DNA of 64,000 nt from Garcia nutans (Eukaryota; Streptophyta; Magnoliopsida; Malpighiales; Euphorbiaceae). How positions within the stretch are numbered: position 1 is the first letter of the stretch; each line of letters opens with the position of its first letter. The notes below the pieces were generated by a model. The model worked only from the letters and a program-made list of their open reading frames with translations. It was not told the DNA's origin and ran no database searches. The position numbers were made by a program, and so were the translations under genes. The stretch spans positions 4,960,001-5,024,000 of the forward strand of contig CANTUV010000051.1 in the NCBI GenBank assembly GCA_947685225.1, written 5' to 3'. Of this stretch, positions 47,632 through 59,025 are shown piece after piece.

Positions 47632-49210
47632 TACTTTAATAAGGTGAGTGATGGGAGTTGTTTCATCTATGATTTTGGCATACATTTCTTCAGTGTTTTG
47701 TTTTTGATAGTTATAAATTATAAAAAAAATAAATAAATTGTTTTCACCTTGGACATCAACAACGATGGAACTTTGATCGGTGGTAAGTGATTGTGGTAAG
47801 ATAATGAAATTTTAAGTTAATTTTTTAATTTATTCCCTAAAAAAATCTCTTTTTATTTATTAAAATCATTTAGTTAATTTAAATTTTATTTATTGAATAT
47901 ACAGTAAATTTTAGTTATTGAATATACAATGAATTTTTTTTCTTTTTTTTTATATACACTAAATTTTAGATCATTAGTGAGTCCCACTATATAAGCCATG
48001 CCAGCAAAGTGATAATAGTGTTTTTTTTTTTTTTGTTAGAGAATGGTCTAAAAAGATTTATTCTGTTGATTTTATGTATAACTGAACCTAAAATTAGGGG
48101 CAGAATGCACCTCTTCCCTGAAACAAAAAATTAAAAATTAAAAAAAGACCAATGATTGAAATCATATTGGGTCTGTCCAAGTATTCACAAGAGCCCAGCC
48201 GAAGAAGAGAAAATGAGCTTAGCGCATCCAAAATTAGATGGCACAAAGACTGAAATAGATAGCAAGACCAATTCAAAATTGCAGACCTTAAATAACTCCA
48301 AGGACATTGCGGGTCTGAGCTGATCATTATGAGTAATCTTTATAGTTTATAAACTAGAACTTCCTCCATGAAATAATAATCCAGTGCAATGGTTTTACTT
48401 GGAAATTTTACTTTGTTTCATTTGTCATAATTTATAAATTCTTACATAAAAAGGGTTTACTAAATTCCTCCGGTCATAGAAATGGAAGCATTTGGAGAAA
48501 AAGACACATTATACATTCTTCTTCTCCATACATGAGTAGCACTACGGGAAACACTTACTGGACCAGTACAGGTTCTAACTTCATGACCCACTTCATGGCA
48601 GAACCTAGTTAGGAGCAATTTCAGTTAACTAATGGATGGAACATATCTAAAAGAATTTTATATAAATATATATTAGAATACTGCTATGGAAGTATTAGAA
48701 CAAGGTCATCCTAAATTCTAACTTAATAGCTAATTAAAGGGAAAAATGTATTACGCACATCAGTACAACATATATTTTTTTTTATCTATGCACAAAATAA
48801 TTAATTTTTTTTTCCAGTAAAGTTATGAGTTCGAATTTCAATTGGGTCTTTATTAATAACAACGTAACCTATAAATACTCATTAATCAAAACTGTATTCG
48901 AAATGCCAATTGAAATAAACTTGAAAAACTAGTCATGATAAAATAGACAGGTGGTAATGGAATTATTGATTGATAAACTAAAAAATTGCTCTGAATACAA
49001 AAGAATATATGATTGAAAAACAGTACAAAAACATTGAAAGAAAAAACTCTTGACTATAGCCTTTTTTTTTTCTTTAATTTTTTATTTTTTTGATAAAATA
49101 TAAGCCTAATTTAATTAGTAACTAAGGGTTTGTGAAGTACTCAAAATTTTCTCTGAAGCTAATATTCGAATCCGGTGTGTGGAAAAACACATTGAGAGAA
49201 TATATCAATC
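47632..49210. other. AT-rich intergenic DNA
   Basis: No gene could be supported. A less AT-rich stretch at 48094-48330 has an open minus-strand frame of 77 codons without recognisable domain. Homopolymer T runs occur at about 48021-48034 and 49062-49080. Confidence 0.5.
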
Positions 49211-49657
49211 TTACTTACTATCCATATCAACATCACCGCTTGATTGGTTTTCTTGATTAGTGCTACCCACTAATTCTTTTTCTTGAACTTTTTTAGTATT
49301 AACTTCTCAAGTATTATCATTTGAATAATTATCCATTAATTCTTTTTCTTGATCAGTGCTGCCCACTAATTCTTTTTCTTGAACTTCTTGATCAGTATTA
49401 TCATCAGAACAATTATCCTCAATCTTTAGTAATTCATCATAGGAGTTTTCATCTATTTGAAATTCTTCATCATCATCAATTTTCAAAAGTTCATCAGAGA
49501 AATTCTAATCAAAAGCTACAATGCAAGTATTTTGAAAAATAGAAATATTGTATTGGAAAGCGAAGGCATTCTTGCAAGTTCGCTCATAATCACCATCTCA
49601 ATAAGATAATTTCTTCCCTTGAATTTGACAAAAATTGGAGTAGAAATCCATTGGCAT
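49211..49657 (-). pseudogene. Dead ORF of unknown function with acidic repeats
   Basis: From an ATG at 49657 one minus-strand frame runs 148 codons to a TAA at 49213-49211 with three internal stops (TGA, TAG, TGA) and no frameshift. The C-terminal two thirds is acidic and repetitive: DELLKIDDDEEF is followed by DELLKIEDN, and KEVQEKELVGST-like blocks occur about twice. An N-terminal part (MPMDFYSNFCQIQGKKLS) is not acidic. I do not recognise the protein. A single frame with only nonsense changes suggests a fairly recent loss or a coding relic of a mobile element. Confidence 0.45.
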
Positions 49658-51719
49658 TTGATTAAAAAAAGAAAAAGAAACTAAAGAGTTACCTACAAAA
49701 ATAAATTGAAGCAAAACTGTGACTGACTTATGCTTTGTGTCTTTATGCATATGTATTGTTTGATGCTTTATGTTTACAAATACGAATAGTTAACAGTATC
49801 CATATCTGTGATGGTTTCTAAATTTGTATCTTTCACTACTAAGATTTGACAAAGTGATATAAAAATAATATATCGCCTAGAGATTATTTGTCAACATAAT
49901 CCAGTGTGATTGCATGAATACATGACGTGATAATTAAACGACATCTTTTATATAGGCCGTTGGGTATATTAATATTAGAAATTTTCATCGGATTGGACTT
50001 CAATTTTATACAGATTAATTATAGTATATAAATTATATTTATTTATCATAATAAATATATTAACATATTGTTATAATTAATTTACTCCAATATCTTAATT
50101 TTTTAAATTATATTATAATTAATAAAATAGATGAATCTTTCAAACACATAGTCAAATAGAATGATTATAATATGAATATAAAATAAATTAGTTGCAATAC
50201 AAATTTGTGTTGATTTTAACCATTCACAATTAATCTTTATACTTAATTTTACATAAAAAAAATCATATAAATTTTGATTATCTCTTACTAATATTATTTT
50301 TTAATCAAAATGTGTATGATTTTGTCATATAAAATTAAATTTAAAAAAAAAAACTCATGGATAATTAAATCATCATAAATTTGTGTTACAGCTGATTTAT
50401 TTTATATTCATAATATATTTACCCAACTTGACTATATATTTAAAATATTATACTAATTTATAATATAATTTAAAGATTTTATTTATTAACTTTAAAAATA
50501 TAATTATTTTATTAATTGCAATATAATTTGAGAACTTGAAATATTGAAGATAAATTAATTATAAGAATATTTTATATTTTATTAAAATAAATAAAAATGA
50601 TAATTAAATTTAGGGAATTTTACTAAAATAACTTAGAAAAGAAAAGGAATTATAAAAATACTATCTAAACAATAAATTTACAAAAATACCACCTTTTTCT
50701 TAGATATTTACATTTATACTATTTTTCCCCTCATTCTCTCTTCGCCCATTTATTTCTTTATACTTATAATTAGAAAAATTTCCTCGTGATGCTACATGTA
50801 TTTTACTCAATATATATTAATTTTAAAATTTACAATAATTTTAAAAAAATTACAAAATTAAATCTAAAAATAAAATTAAATTATAAAAATTACAAAATAA
50901 AATTTAAGTAATAGTAATTAAAAATAAATCTAACAAAAATTAAATAAACTTAACATAAAATTAAATAATATAAATTAAAAATAAAAATTAATCAAATAAT
51001 AAACTTAAATAAAAATTAAATTAAAACAATTAACGTAACCAAAAATAAAATAAAACTTCAATTTAAAATTAAATTACAGAAATTAAAAATCTAAATGTAA
51101 ATCAAAATAAAATTATAATTAATGCAAAACCAAATTAAAAAATTAAAAAGATACTAAAAATATAAAAAAAATAAAAAAATAAAAAATAACCCAAAATATC
51201 AATTAAATTGTTAAAATTTTGAATTAAAATTATTAAAAATATTAAATTTAAAAATTTGATTCATTAAATGGCAAAATGGTAATAATAAAAGGAATTATGG
51301 TTATTTTGAAAAAAATAACAAAATGGTAATAAAAAGGAGAAATAATAATTATTTTGAAAATTCATTATTCGTAATTTACTGTATGTTATATATTAGACAA
51401 AAAAAATACACATGTCCACTTTACTGTTTATAAAAAACACAACAAAAAAAAAAAGTAGGCTTAATTTAGTGTTCATAACTTGAGTTCACTTTAATGTATA
51501 ATATAATTGCCTTACTAAGATGAATGACATGATTGGTGTCATTACAAGTTCCTGATGTTTCTTAAGTTGATCGGTGAAAACTTAAAAATTAATTTACATT
51601 TCTAATACTTATAATAATAACATATACTTTAATTAATAATTATATTTAATAATTTCCTTTGTGAAAAAATTTATTATTTTTTTCTCCCAAAAGTAATTAA
51701 ACTTTTTTGAAATGTGGTA
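49658..51719. other. AT-rich intergenic DNA, no gene seen
   Basis: Very AT-rich DNA, with dense A-runs at 50860-51340. Nothing with coding, RNA-gene or element-end character was found. Confidence 0.6.
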
Positions 51720-52290
51720 ACCCTAAAATATGAAAATATATTATATGCTGAGTGTATGTTTGGTATATATACAGTTGATTTTTTAGTTTCAAATCTAAAA
51801 AATAGAAGGAATCTTAAAATCTAAAAATATGATATATGTGAAGTATATGTTGATTATATGTTTAATATATCTATAGTAGATTTTTGAATTTCAAATATGA
51901 ATAATAGAAGTGATCATAAAACTTAAAAATATAGTATATTATGTATAGTATATTTATAGTCGATTTTTGAATTTTTAGATCTAAAAAACAAAGAAAATCT
52001 TAAAACTCAAAAATGTAATATATGTTGAGTACATGTTCAATATATTTAAAGTTGATTTTTGAATTTCAGATACGAAAATAGAGGCAATCCTATATGCTAG
52101 ATATATGGTATATATTAAGTATATATTTGGTAAATTATAGGTAATTTTCCAATTTAGAATATACAAAATAAAAGTAATCTTAAAATTAAAAAATCTGATA
52201 CATATGAGTATATTTGGTATATTTATATTTAATTTTTGAATTTCGGATATGAAAAACAAAAGTGATCATAAAATTCTGAAAATAAATATA
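51720..52290. repeat. Diverged tandem array, units of about 85-105 bp
   Basis: About six units share TCTTAAAAT(C/T)TAAAAAT, GATATATGTTGAGTATATGT, TATAGTTGATTTTTGAATTTC and AAAAATAGAAGT. Small indels change the unit length. No element ends flank the array. Confidence 0.75.
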
Positions 52291-53016
52291 TACCAAAATC
52301 AAATAAAAAGCAATAAAAATCCAAAACCTAATTAAAAACATTTTCATAAAACAAAACTGAAAATATGTCAAATATAACAACTCAGGCAACATATAAAAAA
52401 ACATAAAATAAACCAAATATATACCAAAATCAAATAAATAAAAAAGACACATTTTGACTTAAAGAAAGATGGCATGCTCGCAATGAGAAATTGATCCACC
52501 ATGCATTTCCCTAGCAATAGCTTCTGCAATGAAGATGAAGCTTGTTTGATCGATACAGTCCTCAATTACTCTGCATTTCAAGTTACAGAATCACGAGTAA
52601 CAATTACATCCTCAAACACAGTTAACATTGCTGAAAATTTAAAATTATAAAGCATAAATTCAAACCATATCTTATAAATACTTGAAGCATGCATTCCATT
52701 AAAAATCTATAATTGGAGTCATTGAACTCAGATCAATTAAGCATATTCAAGATTTATACCCTTTAACACTACAAAATTTAGTATAGCAAAGAATACTTCA
52801 TATATACTGAAATACCAGAATCCATGTAATAAAAAAAAAACAAACTTATTAAAAACCCAATTTAACAAAGCAACCCAATTTGTGACAAGTGTGCTTTCGT
52901 TAAACAGTATTTTATATAATTTCCTCTTAAATTTATTTTGTTTTATGAATCTAGCCAACCAACTCGTCCAGTTGAACACTTCTGATTATCATATAACAAG
53001 AATTTTGCCGCCGACT
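52291..53016. other. Upstream region of the PPR gene
   Basis: AT-rich DNA without a recognised gene. The promoter of the PPR gene at 53017 should lie here, but no single TATA element can be chosen among many A/T runs. Confidence 0.4.
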
Positions 53017-55020
53017 ATGATTCAAAAAACGGTTGAATCAAAGACACCCATAAACAATCTCATTACCTTCTCACAAAAATGCAAAACGCTAAGCCAATTA
53101 AAGCAAATCCATGCCTATCTACTCAAAACCTTTCTTCCCCAAAACCCATTTGCCATTGGACCTCTTTCTTCTCCTACGCTCGCTTAATTTTTAAGCAACT
53201 TTATTTCCGTAATACTTTCATGTATAATACTATGATCAGAGGTTATGTTCAATCAAATTTGCCAAAAACAGTTTTTTTGCTATTTAGATATGTTAAGTTG
53301 TGGCCTTGAAGTTAATAACTGCACTTTTCCACCATTGATTAAATCTTGCTCTATTCTTGTCCCTTCTTCCAAATTAATTTGTCATTTAGTTCATGCGCAT
53401 TCGGTGAAATTTGGGTTTTGTAATGACCCTTTTGTGGTAAGCGCGATGATTGAGTTTTATTCTTTGATTCATGATATGGAAACTGCACGTATGGTGTTTG
53501 ATAGAAATCCTGAAAGAGATGTGGTCATGTGGACTGGGATGATTGATGGGTATGGAAAGATAGGGGATATTGAGAAAGCTAGAGATTTATTTGAGAAAAT
53601 GCCTGAGAGAAATGTGATATCGTGGAGTGCAATAATGGCAGCTTATTCTAGGGCTAGTGAATTCCAAGAGGTGCTTTGTCTGTTTAGGAGAATGCAAGAA
53701 GCTGGAATGGTGCCTAATGAGTCAGTTCTTGTTAGTGTTCTCACTGTTTGTGCTCATCTTGGTGCTATCTCTCAAGGATTGTGGCTACACTCTTATGCAA
53801 AACGGTTTAATCTTGATGGAAACTCGATCTTGGCGACTGCATTGGTTGATATGTACTCAAAATGTGGTCTTGTGGATTCAGCACTGTCAGTTTTTGAGGA
53901 TATTGTTAGTAAGGATGCTGAAGCTCGGAATGCTATGATTTCTGGGGTTGCAATGAATGGGGATGCAAGGAAGTCCCTTGAATTGTTTTATAAAATGGTC
54001 TCAAGTGGACTTAACCCACAGACCACATTCGTTGCTCTCCTTTCCCCTTGTACTCATGCCAAGAGGGTTGAAGAGGGCCTCAATTTGTTTGCAAGAATGA
54101 GAAGTGTCTATGGTGTTGAACCTCAACCCGAACATTATGCATGCACTGTTCTTGTTAGTGTTCTCACTGTTTGTGCTCATCTTGGTGCTATCTCTCAAGG
54201 ATTGTGGCTACACTCTTATGCAAAACGGTTTAATCTTGATGGAAACTCGATCTTGGCGACTGCATTGGTTGATATGTACTCAAAATGTGGTCTTGTGGAT
54301 TCAGCACTGTCAGTTTTTGAGGATATTGTTAGTAAGGATGCTGAAGCTCGGAATGCTATGATTTCTGGGGTTGCAATGAATGGGGATGCAAGGAAGTCCC
54401 TTGAATTGTTTTATAAAATGGTCTCAAGTGGACTTAACCCACAGACCACATTCGTTGCTCTCCTTTCCCCTTGTACTCATGCCAAGAGGGTTGAAGAGGG
54501 CCTCAATTTGTTTGCAAGAATGAGAAGTGTCTATGGTGTTGAACCTCAGCCCGAACATTATGCATGCACTGTTGATCTTTTGGCTAGATCAGGCTTGGTA
54601 GATGAAGCTGAGAAGTTTATAGAGGAGAAGATGGGTGGGCTTGCAGGGAAGGATGCTAATGTATGGGGAGCCCTCTTAGGTGCATGTAGAATTTATGGGA
54701 ATGTTGAAGTGGGGAACAGAGTCTGGAAAAAGCTAGATGATATGGATATAGCAGATTCCAGTACTCATGTACTCTCACACAATATCTACAAGGAAGCTGG
54801 CTGGGATATGGAAGCAAATAGAGTTAGGAAATCGATCTTAGAAGCAGGGATGAAGAAGCAGCCCGGTTGCAGCGTCATAGAGTTGAATGGTGTGATTGAA
54901 GAGTTCCTTGCTGGTGATATTGCTCGTCCACACGCTGATGAAGCATATAAAACGCTGGATTCTTTGTTCAAATTGGTAAACATGGAGAATTTTGACATTC
55001 TACTTGATGTTACTTTGTAA
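53017..55020 (+). pseudogene. PPR protein, PLS class with E/E+ tail; two frameshifts and an internal duplication
   Basis: Pentatricopeptide-repeat protein of the PLS class. Such proteins enter plastids or mitochondria and bind RNA in a sequence-specific way, often for C-to-U editing. The ATG at 53017 (MIQKTVESKTPINNL) is followed by CKTLSQLKQIHAYLLKT, a typical PPR start. The reading moves to another frame between about 53163 and 53185 (FFSYARLIFKQL, NTMIRGYVQS) and returns to the first near a T7 run at 53270-53280, so the shifts compensate. From 53278 to the TAA at 55020 it is open. Repeats include DVVMWTGMIDGYGKIGD and NVISWSAIMAAYSRA. A 423-bp unit (141 codons) is tandemly duplicated at 53728-54573. 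The tail HYACTVDLLARSGLVDEAEK then GCSVIELNGVIEEFLAGD is E/E+; no DYW domain follows. It may be a pseudogene or a real gene with base errors. Confidence 0.9.
53728..54573 (+). repeat. 423-bp near-perfect tandem duplication in the PPR gene
   Basis: 53728-54150 and 54151-54573 differ by one base that I can see (CTCAACCCG against CTCAGCCCG). The length is a multiple of three, so the frame is kept and 141 residues, about four PPR motifs, are repeated. Confidence 0.97.
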
Positions 55021-55123
55021 TGCAACTTAAATAGTTGCAGACTCTGAGTTGTCAGATTGCCTCTTTTTGGACGTATCCTTCTGTTCTTCATGTTTTCAAG
55101 TTAAGGAACAAGTGAACAGGTAG

Positions 55124-55566
55124 CAGGGGCGGACATACCTCATATTTGAAGGGCCCTAAGTTTTTTTTTTCTTTTTTTAGGCCTAATACACATGCAGCTC
55201 TCAATACTAATACAATTTGGTCCCCCCCCCCCCCCCCCCCCCAATATTTATGCATTTGTCACTTTACTTATTGTACTTGTATATTTTATACTAACAAATA
55301 TTTATATGCGTTGATATTAATCACTTTGCCACTTATTTATTTTATATTCAACGGTCATCCAAATAAAAATAATATTATGTGCATGTCAATATTTATTTGA
55401 TATAAAATATATAAATATAAGAGATAAAATAATCAATATTTGTTATATAGGTATTTGTTGGTACAAAATAGACTAGTACAAGAAATAAAGTGGTAAATAC
55501 ATAAATATAGATATTAAAGTGATCAAAATACACAAGTGCAAGGAGTTATAGATTTATTGTGCCCTT

Positions 55567-55570
<4 letters not shown>
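55124..55570. mobile_element. Probable hAT-like or foldback remnant with poly-C run
   Basis: Starts with CAGGGGCGGACATACC, a hAT-like terminus, and GAAGGGCCCTAAG. A run of 21 C lies at 55222-55242. 55243-55300 and 55452-55509 are inverted copies of each other (about 80% by eye), giving 58-base arms around a 150-base loop. A right terminus with target duplication was not found. A (TG)n/(TA)n microsatellite follows at about 55568-55615. Confidence 0.45.
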
Positions 55571-55599
<29 letters not shown>

Positions 55600-55662
55600 A
55601 TATGTATGTATATATAAATAAACTCCTTGGTCTCCCTCAAAATCTAATAATTCTAAGTATTT

Positions 55663-55764
55663 TTTTTTAAAAGCTCGACCCTCGAAATACGGTTTTATGG
55701 GAATCGAACCCTACCCTCTCAATTGAAGTAACAATAGGTGGCCAGCTAAGCTACCCCAACTGGT
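55663..55764 (-). mobile_element. tRNA-derived SINE with 12-bp target duplication
   Basis: On the minus strand the head contains TAGCTTAGCTGG (A box) and GGTTCGATTCCC (B box), the internal RNA polymerase III promoter, and the element ends in an A-rich tail at 55663-55672. TTCTAAGTATTT is present on both sides (55651-55662 and 55765-55776). At about 102 bp it is short. It cannot be a tRNA gene, since no cloverleaf with acceptor stem is formed and the tail and duplication fit retroposition. Confidence 0.85.
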
Positions 55765-56018
55765 TTCTAAGTATTTAATTATGTAATTATGATTATAAAT
55801 AAAAGTGCAATAATTTTAAATATTTGATCATATGATTATTAAAAAATCTCAATAATATTAATTGTTAGGATTTTTTTAAATATACCAAAAAAAATAATAT
55901 GATTTTTAAAAATATTTTTTTCTTTCCAAAATAACCATTTTTAACTTTTAATTTATTTTTTTTTAAATTTTTAATTTCAAAAGTATCCTTTTTAGAGGTT
56001 TCATCCTATGTATTTTAG

Positions 56019-57054
56019 TATATTAAAGGAAGATGTATTTTTTCGCCTCTAAACCTACATGATTTACGTATTAGGCTTTTGAACTTTGGATAGATAATAT
56101 TAAGCTCGTTAATTGGTGATATTGAATCCTTTTTTTATATAGATTAAAAGCATGTGTTTTATTTGCTGTTAAACGTCATGTGTTTGAGGGAAAAAAAAGT
56201 CATGTGATGGAGGTAACTGGAAATTAATTTAAAATGACAAAATTGCCAATATTATAATAATAAAATGACAAACATGTTGTTAGCCCTTTATGCGTTCCTA
56301 ATCTCTTCTCTTCGTCTTCTCTCTCATTTGTTTATTTCTATATTCTTCTCTTCCTATTCTCTTTCATTTGTCTTGTGTTTACTCCTTTGCTTCCTACTCT
56401 AATTTCAAATTCCTCTTACACCCCAAAAAAGACTTTGCCTTCTAATTGCTATGTAACTTATTACATGCCATTTTTAGGGGGGGAAAAAAGAAGTTGGTTG
56501 TGTGTTGCAATTGCTCAAAGAAATAGAAAGAGCCAAGAAAAATTAATGGGTTTTGAGGTCTTTATATATAATATGGATGCAAATTTTTATTCAAATTCAT
56601 GAATTCAAATAATTGTAATTTTTGTTAAAATTCATGAATCCAAACACAACATATTTATTCTGTTTTCTCTTAAATTTAAAAACAAAAGAAATGGAGAAAT
56701 TACTAATGGTGATCGTTGATGTTGTTGATAGACTTAGTGGTAGGGGTAAAGTGGCCTGATTGAGAAGGTATAAGAGAAAATGAGAATGGTTTTGCAAAGT
56801 CTAAAATTAAAAGAAGCCATTGTCGCCATGGAGAAGAAATTTTATAGAGAAATGCATTTGTGAAAATCAATTAGGCATGCGATTTTTTACGGCAAGTGAA
56901 ATATATATATTTAACCCCTATAAAAAAAAGGTTCAATGTCACCAATCAGCATAATTGATAGACTCAATATCATATATCCAAAATTTAGAGAACTAATACA
57001 CAAATTACGTAAAATTTAAAGACGAATAAATGTATTTTTTTTATATTAAAGGAA
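56019..57054. mobile_element. Long-TIR DNA element, MULE-like, non-autonomous
   Basis: Inverted repeats of about 110 bp lie at about 56036-56145 and 56925-57036, sharing GTATTAG, TTTGGATA, GGTGA(T/C)ATTGAA and a T/A run. Direct repeats TATATTAAAGGAA (56019-56031 and 57042-57054) flank them. The middle (56280-56870) has pyrimidine-rich sequence and no transposase. MULE duplications are usually 8-10 bp; the extra matching bases may be chance or part of the terminus. Confidence 0.65.
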
Positions 57055-58440
57055 TACTTTATTTTTAAAATATACATGTAGTACATATTTGGTATACTTT
57101 GGAGTTTATTATCTTTTTTTTTAAAAAAAATGTTAAAAAGTAACATGCAGTGTAATTTTCCTTTAAGTATTCTACTGTATAATTTTAAAATAGTAACAAA
57201 AAATACCCTCTTTGATGAGAAGAAATGTTTACCCTACTTTTTATAAGACAGTAACAACTAATTGTAGAAAAAATATTTTTTATTATTTCAAATTTTATTA
57301 TTTAGCCCTATAAATATATGAATTTTTTTTTAAATTGCAGCTTTAAAATATAATTTTTGCAATGTTTTTTTTTTATTTTGGATGCCGTGGCTTCAATTGG
57401 AGTGCTTTTTGTTAACAATTGTAATGACTTACAAATATTGCAATCAGTAAATTTTCTTGACTTAAAAGAATGATGTATTTTTTTATATATTAAAACTAGT
57501 AGTTGAAACATAATTTAAGATTATTTTATAATGAGTTTTGTCTTCCTCCTCCATATTTAACTTTACATCGGCCACGAGAGGACCAAAGAATGAAATGCAA
57601 CTTTTTCATAGAGACGCAAAATGGGTTGCAATGCAACAATTTGCATATAAAATATGGATATTGTACTCTTTTTTTTTTCGTTTCTAATTTTACATCTTAT
57701 TATTTCAGACAAAGTGCATGTATGATAAAATCATTTTACTCATTCAAAATCACTTTAAATCTAGCGTGGTATTCAATCTGATGGAACGGCTGTCCAGATA
57801 GTTCAAGTCAACGTTTACGAAGTTTCGAGGTTTTTATTCAAAAATTTCCAATTCTTGGCCATCCAATCCAAGGCTTGTCACCCCATAATCTAAATGGTAG
57901 CTCGCTTTTGTTCATTGTCTAAATGCTTGTTCTCATTGTTTATCTCAGAAGATATACCATTTACCATTCAATTTTATTTCTTTTCCTTTTCAAATATTGG
58001 CAAATAATGTCTAAAACGTCAGTGCATATAACTTTTAATGTAATTTACAAAAATATAATTTTTTATTAAATTATAAAAACTCTAAAATAGGGACATCTGC
58101 ATCCTCCTGAATTTGTTTTCCTCCACCCTTCCTAAAATAACGATGAAAATGGAAGAAATATTTCAGTGAGTATAGCAAAGAAAAAACTCCTTTAATTAAC
58201 ATTTCACTGCAAGATTTTACGTACATTTAATGAATAATCATATAAGATACACATTACAATGCATCAAATTAATTGACGAAGCACGATTGGCTTACATTTA
58301 ATATATAATGTAGATCAAATGAAACACTGAGCTGCATATCACTTGTTCATCTATTGAGCTACAAAAGTATGTGTATATCATATATATTCTACACGTAGTG
58401 ATTTCCCTTCCCCCTTTGGTCCTATATCAAGTAGCAATTT
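57055..58440. other. Intergenic region, no gene seen
   Basis: AT-rich DNA between the long-TIR element and the 3' end of the glycosyltransferase gene. A slightly GC-richer part at 57780-57900 has no coding signature. The 3' untranslated region and poly(A) site of the minus-strand gene at 58505 are expected in 58200-58504, but no site was chosen. Confidence 0.5.
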
Positions 58441-58504
58441 TATGTCAATGGAACAGAGGATTCATCAATGACACCTCTATTTCTCTGAACATAAGAATAT
58501 TATG

Positions 58505-59025
58505 TCAGATGCAGTGTGTTGAGTGAAAATCTTCTGCTGACAAAAGACTGGCGATTAGACGCTTAAGCCTTTGAGCCCCAGGACCAGGTTTAAGTTCAGT
58601 AGTGTTTGGTTTGACATTATCTACGTTTAGGATAGTCCTGTTTGCATTCCCTTCGTTGCTGAACCACCCACCTGGTACAAACCCATCAACGCTGCCCAAA
58701 ATCTCAGAATCAATCTTATCAAGAACTGGATCGTTCTTGCCAAATTTCCTTGCAAAGGGGGCATTGCTGTTAACCATCCTCTGGTAGTCATCAACAGTGA
58801 GAAAATGAGGGTGTTGCTTTGGAGGGTTGTCCCATGATATGAAGTGCAGGTCATGGTTAACGGTAGTGTTCTTGAACTCCTCAGCATTGCAGATTACTGT
58901 GTGGAAGTACCCCTCAGGAGAAGAAAGGAAGTTTGCATAATACATGAGGACTATCCTAGGGAGATTGTCCCATCCCCATAGGCAATATTCCATGAAAGGG
59001 CGAGAGAGCATCATCCAAGCAGAAC
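58505..59025 (-). CDS. Last exon of a beta-glucuronosyltransferase GlcAT14-type gene (GT14)
   Basis: C-terminal exon of a plant GT14 (Branch/core-2 I-branching) protein. GlcAT14 enzymes add glucuronic acid to the galactan side chains of arabinogalactan proteins in the Golgi. The exon starts at 59025 after a TTTTCCTCAG acceptor and reads GSAWMMLSRPFMEYCLWGWD, then NLPRIVLMYYANFLSSPEGY, FHTVICN, LHFISWDNPPKQHP, APFARKFGKNDPVLDKID and PGPGAQRLKRL, with the TGA at 58505. The block is intact with normal family spacing. Starting the ORF at the internal ATG at 59014 would miss the exon edge, since the family continues upstream. Earlier exons with the signal anchor and N-terminal catalytic part were not found between 59030 and 64000. 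The gene therefore either continues beyond the window across a long TE-filled intron or is truncated. Which paralogue it is was not determined. Confidence 0.88.

Noticed and set aside
48094..48327. 77-aa minus-strand frame
   Set aside because: No recognisable domain, and no start context or neighbouring exon supports it.
53657..54361. Two identical-ended 85-93 aa frames and one minus-strand frame inside the PPR gene
   Set aside because: Off-frame readings of the PPR coding sequence; their similarity simply reflects the 423-bp duplication.
55691..55762. Possible tRNA gene on the minus strand
   Set aside because: A and B boxes are good, but no acceptor stem pairs, and an A-rich tail with a 12-bp direct repeat shows a SINE.
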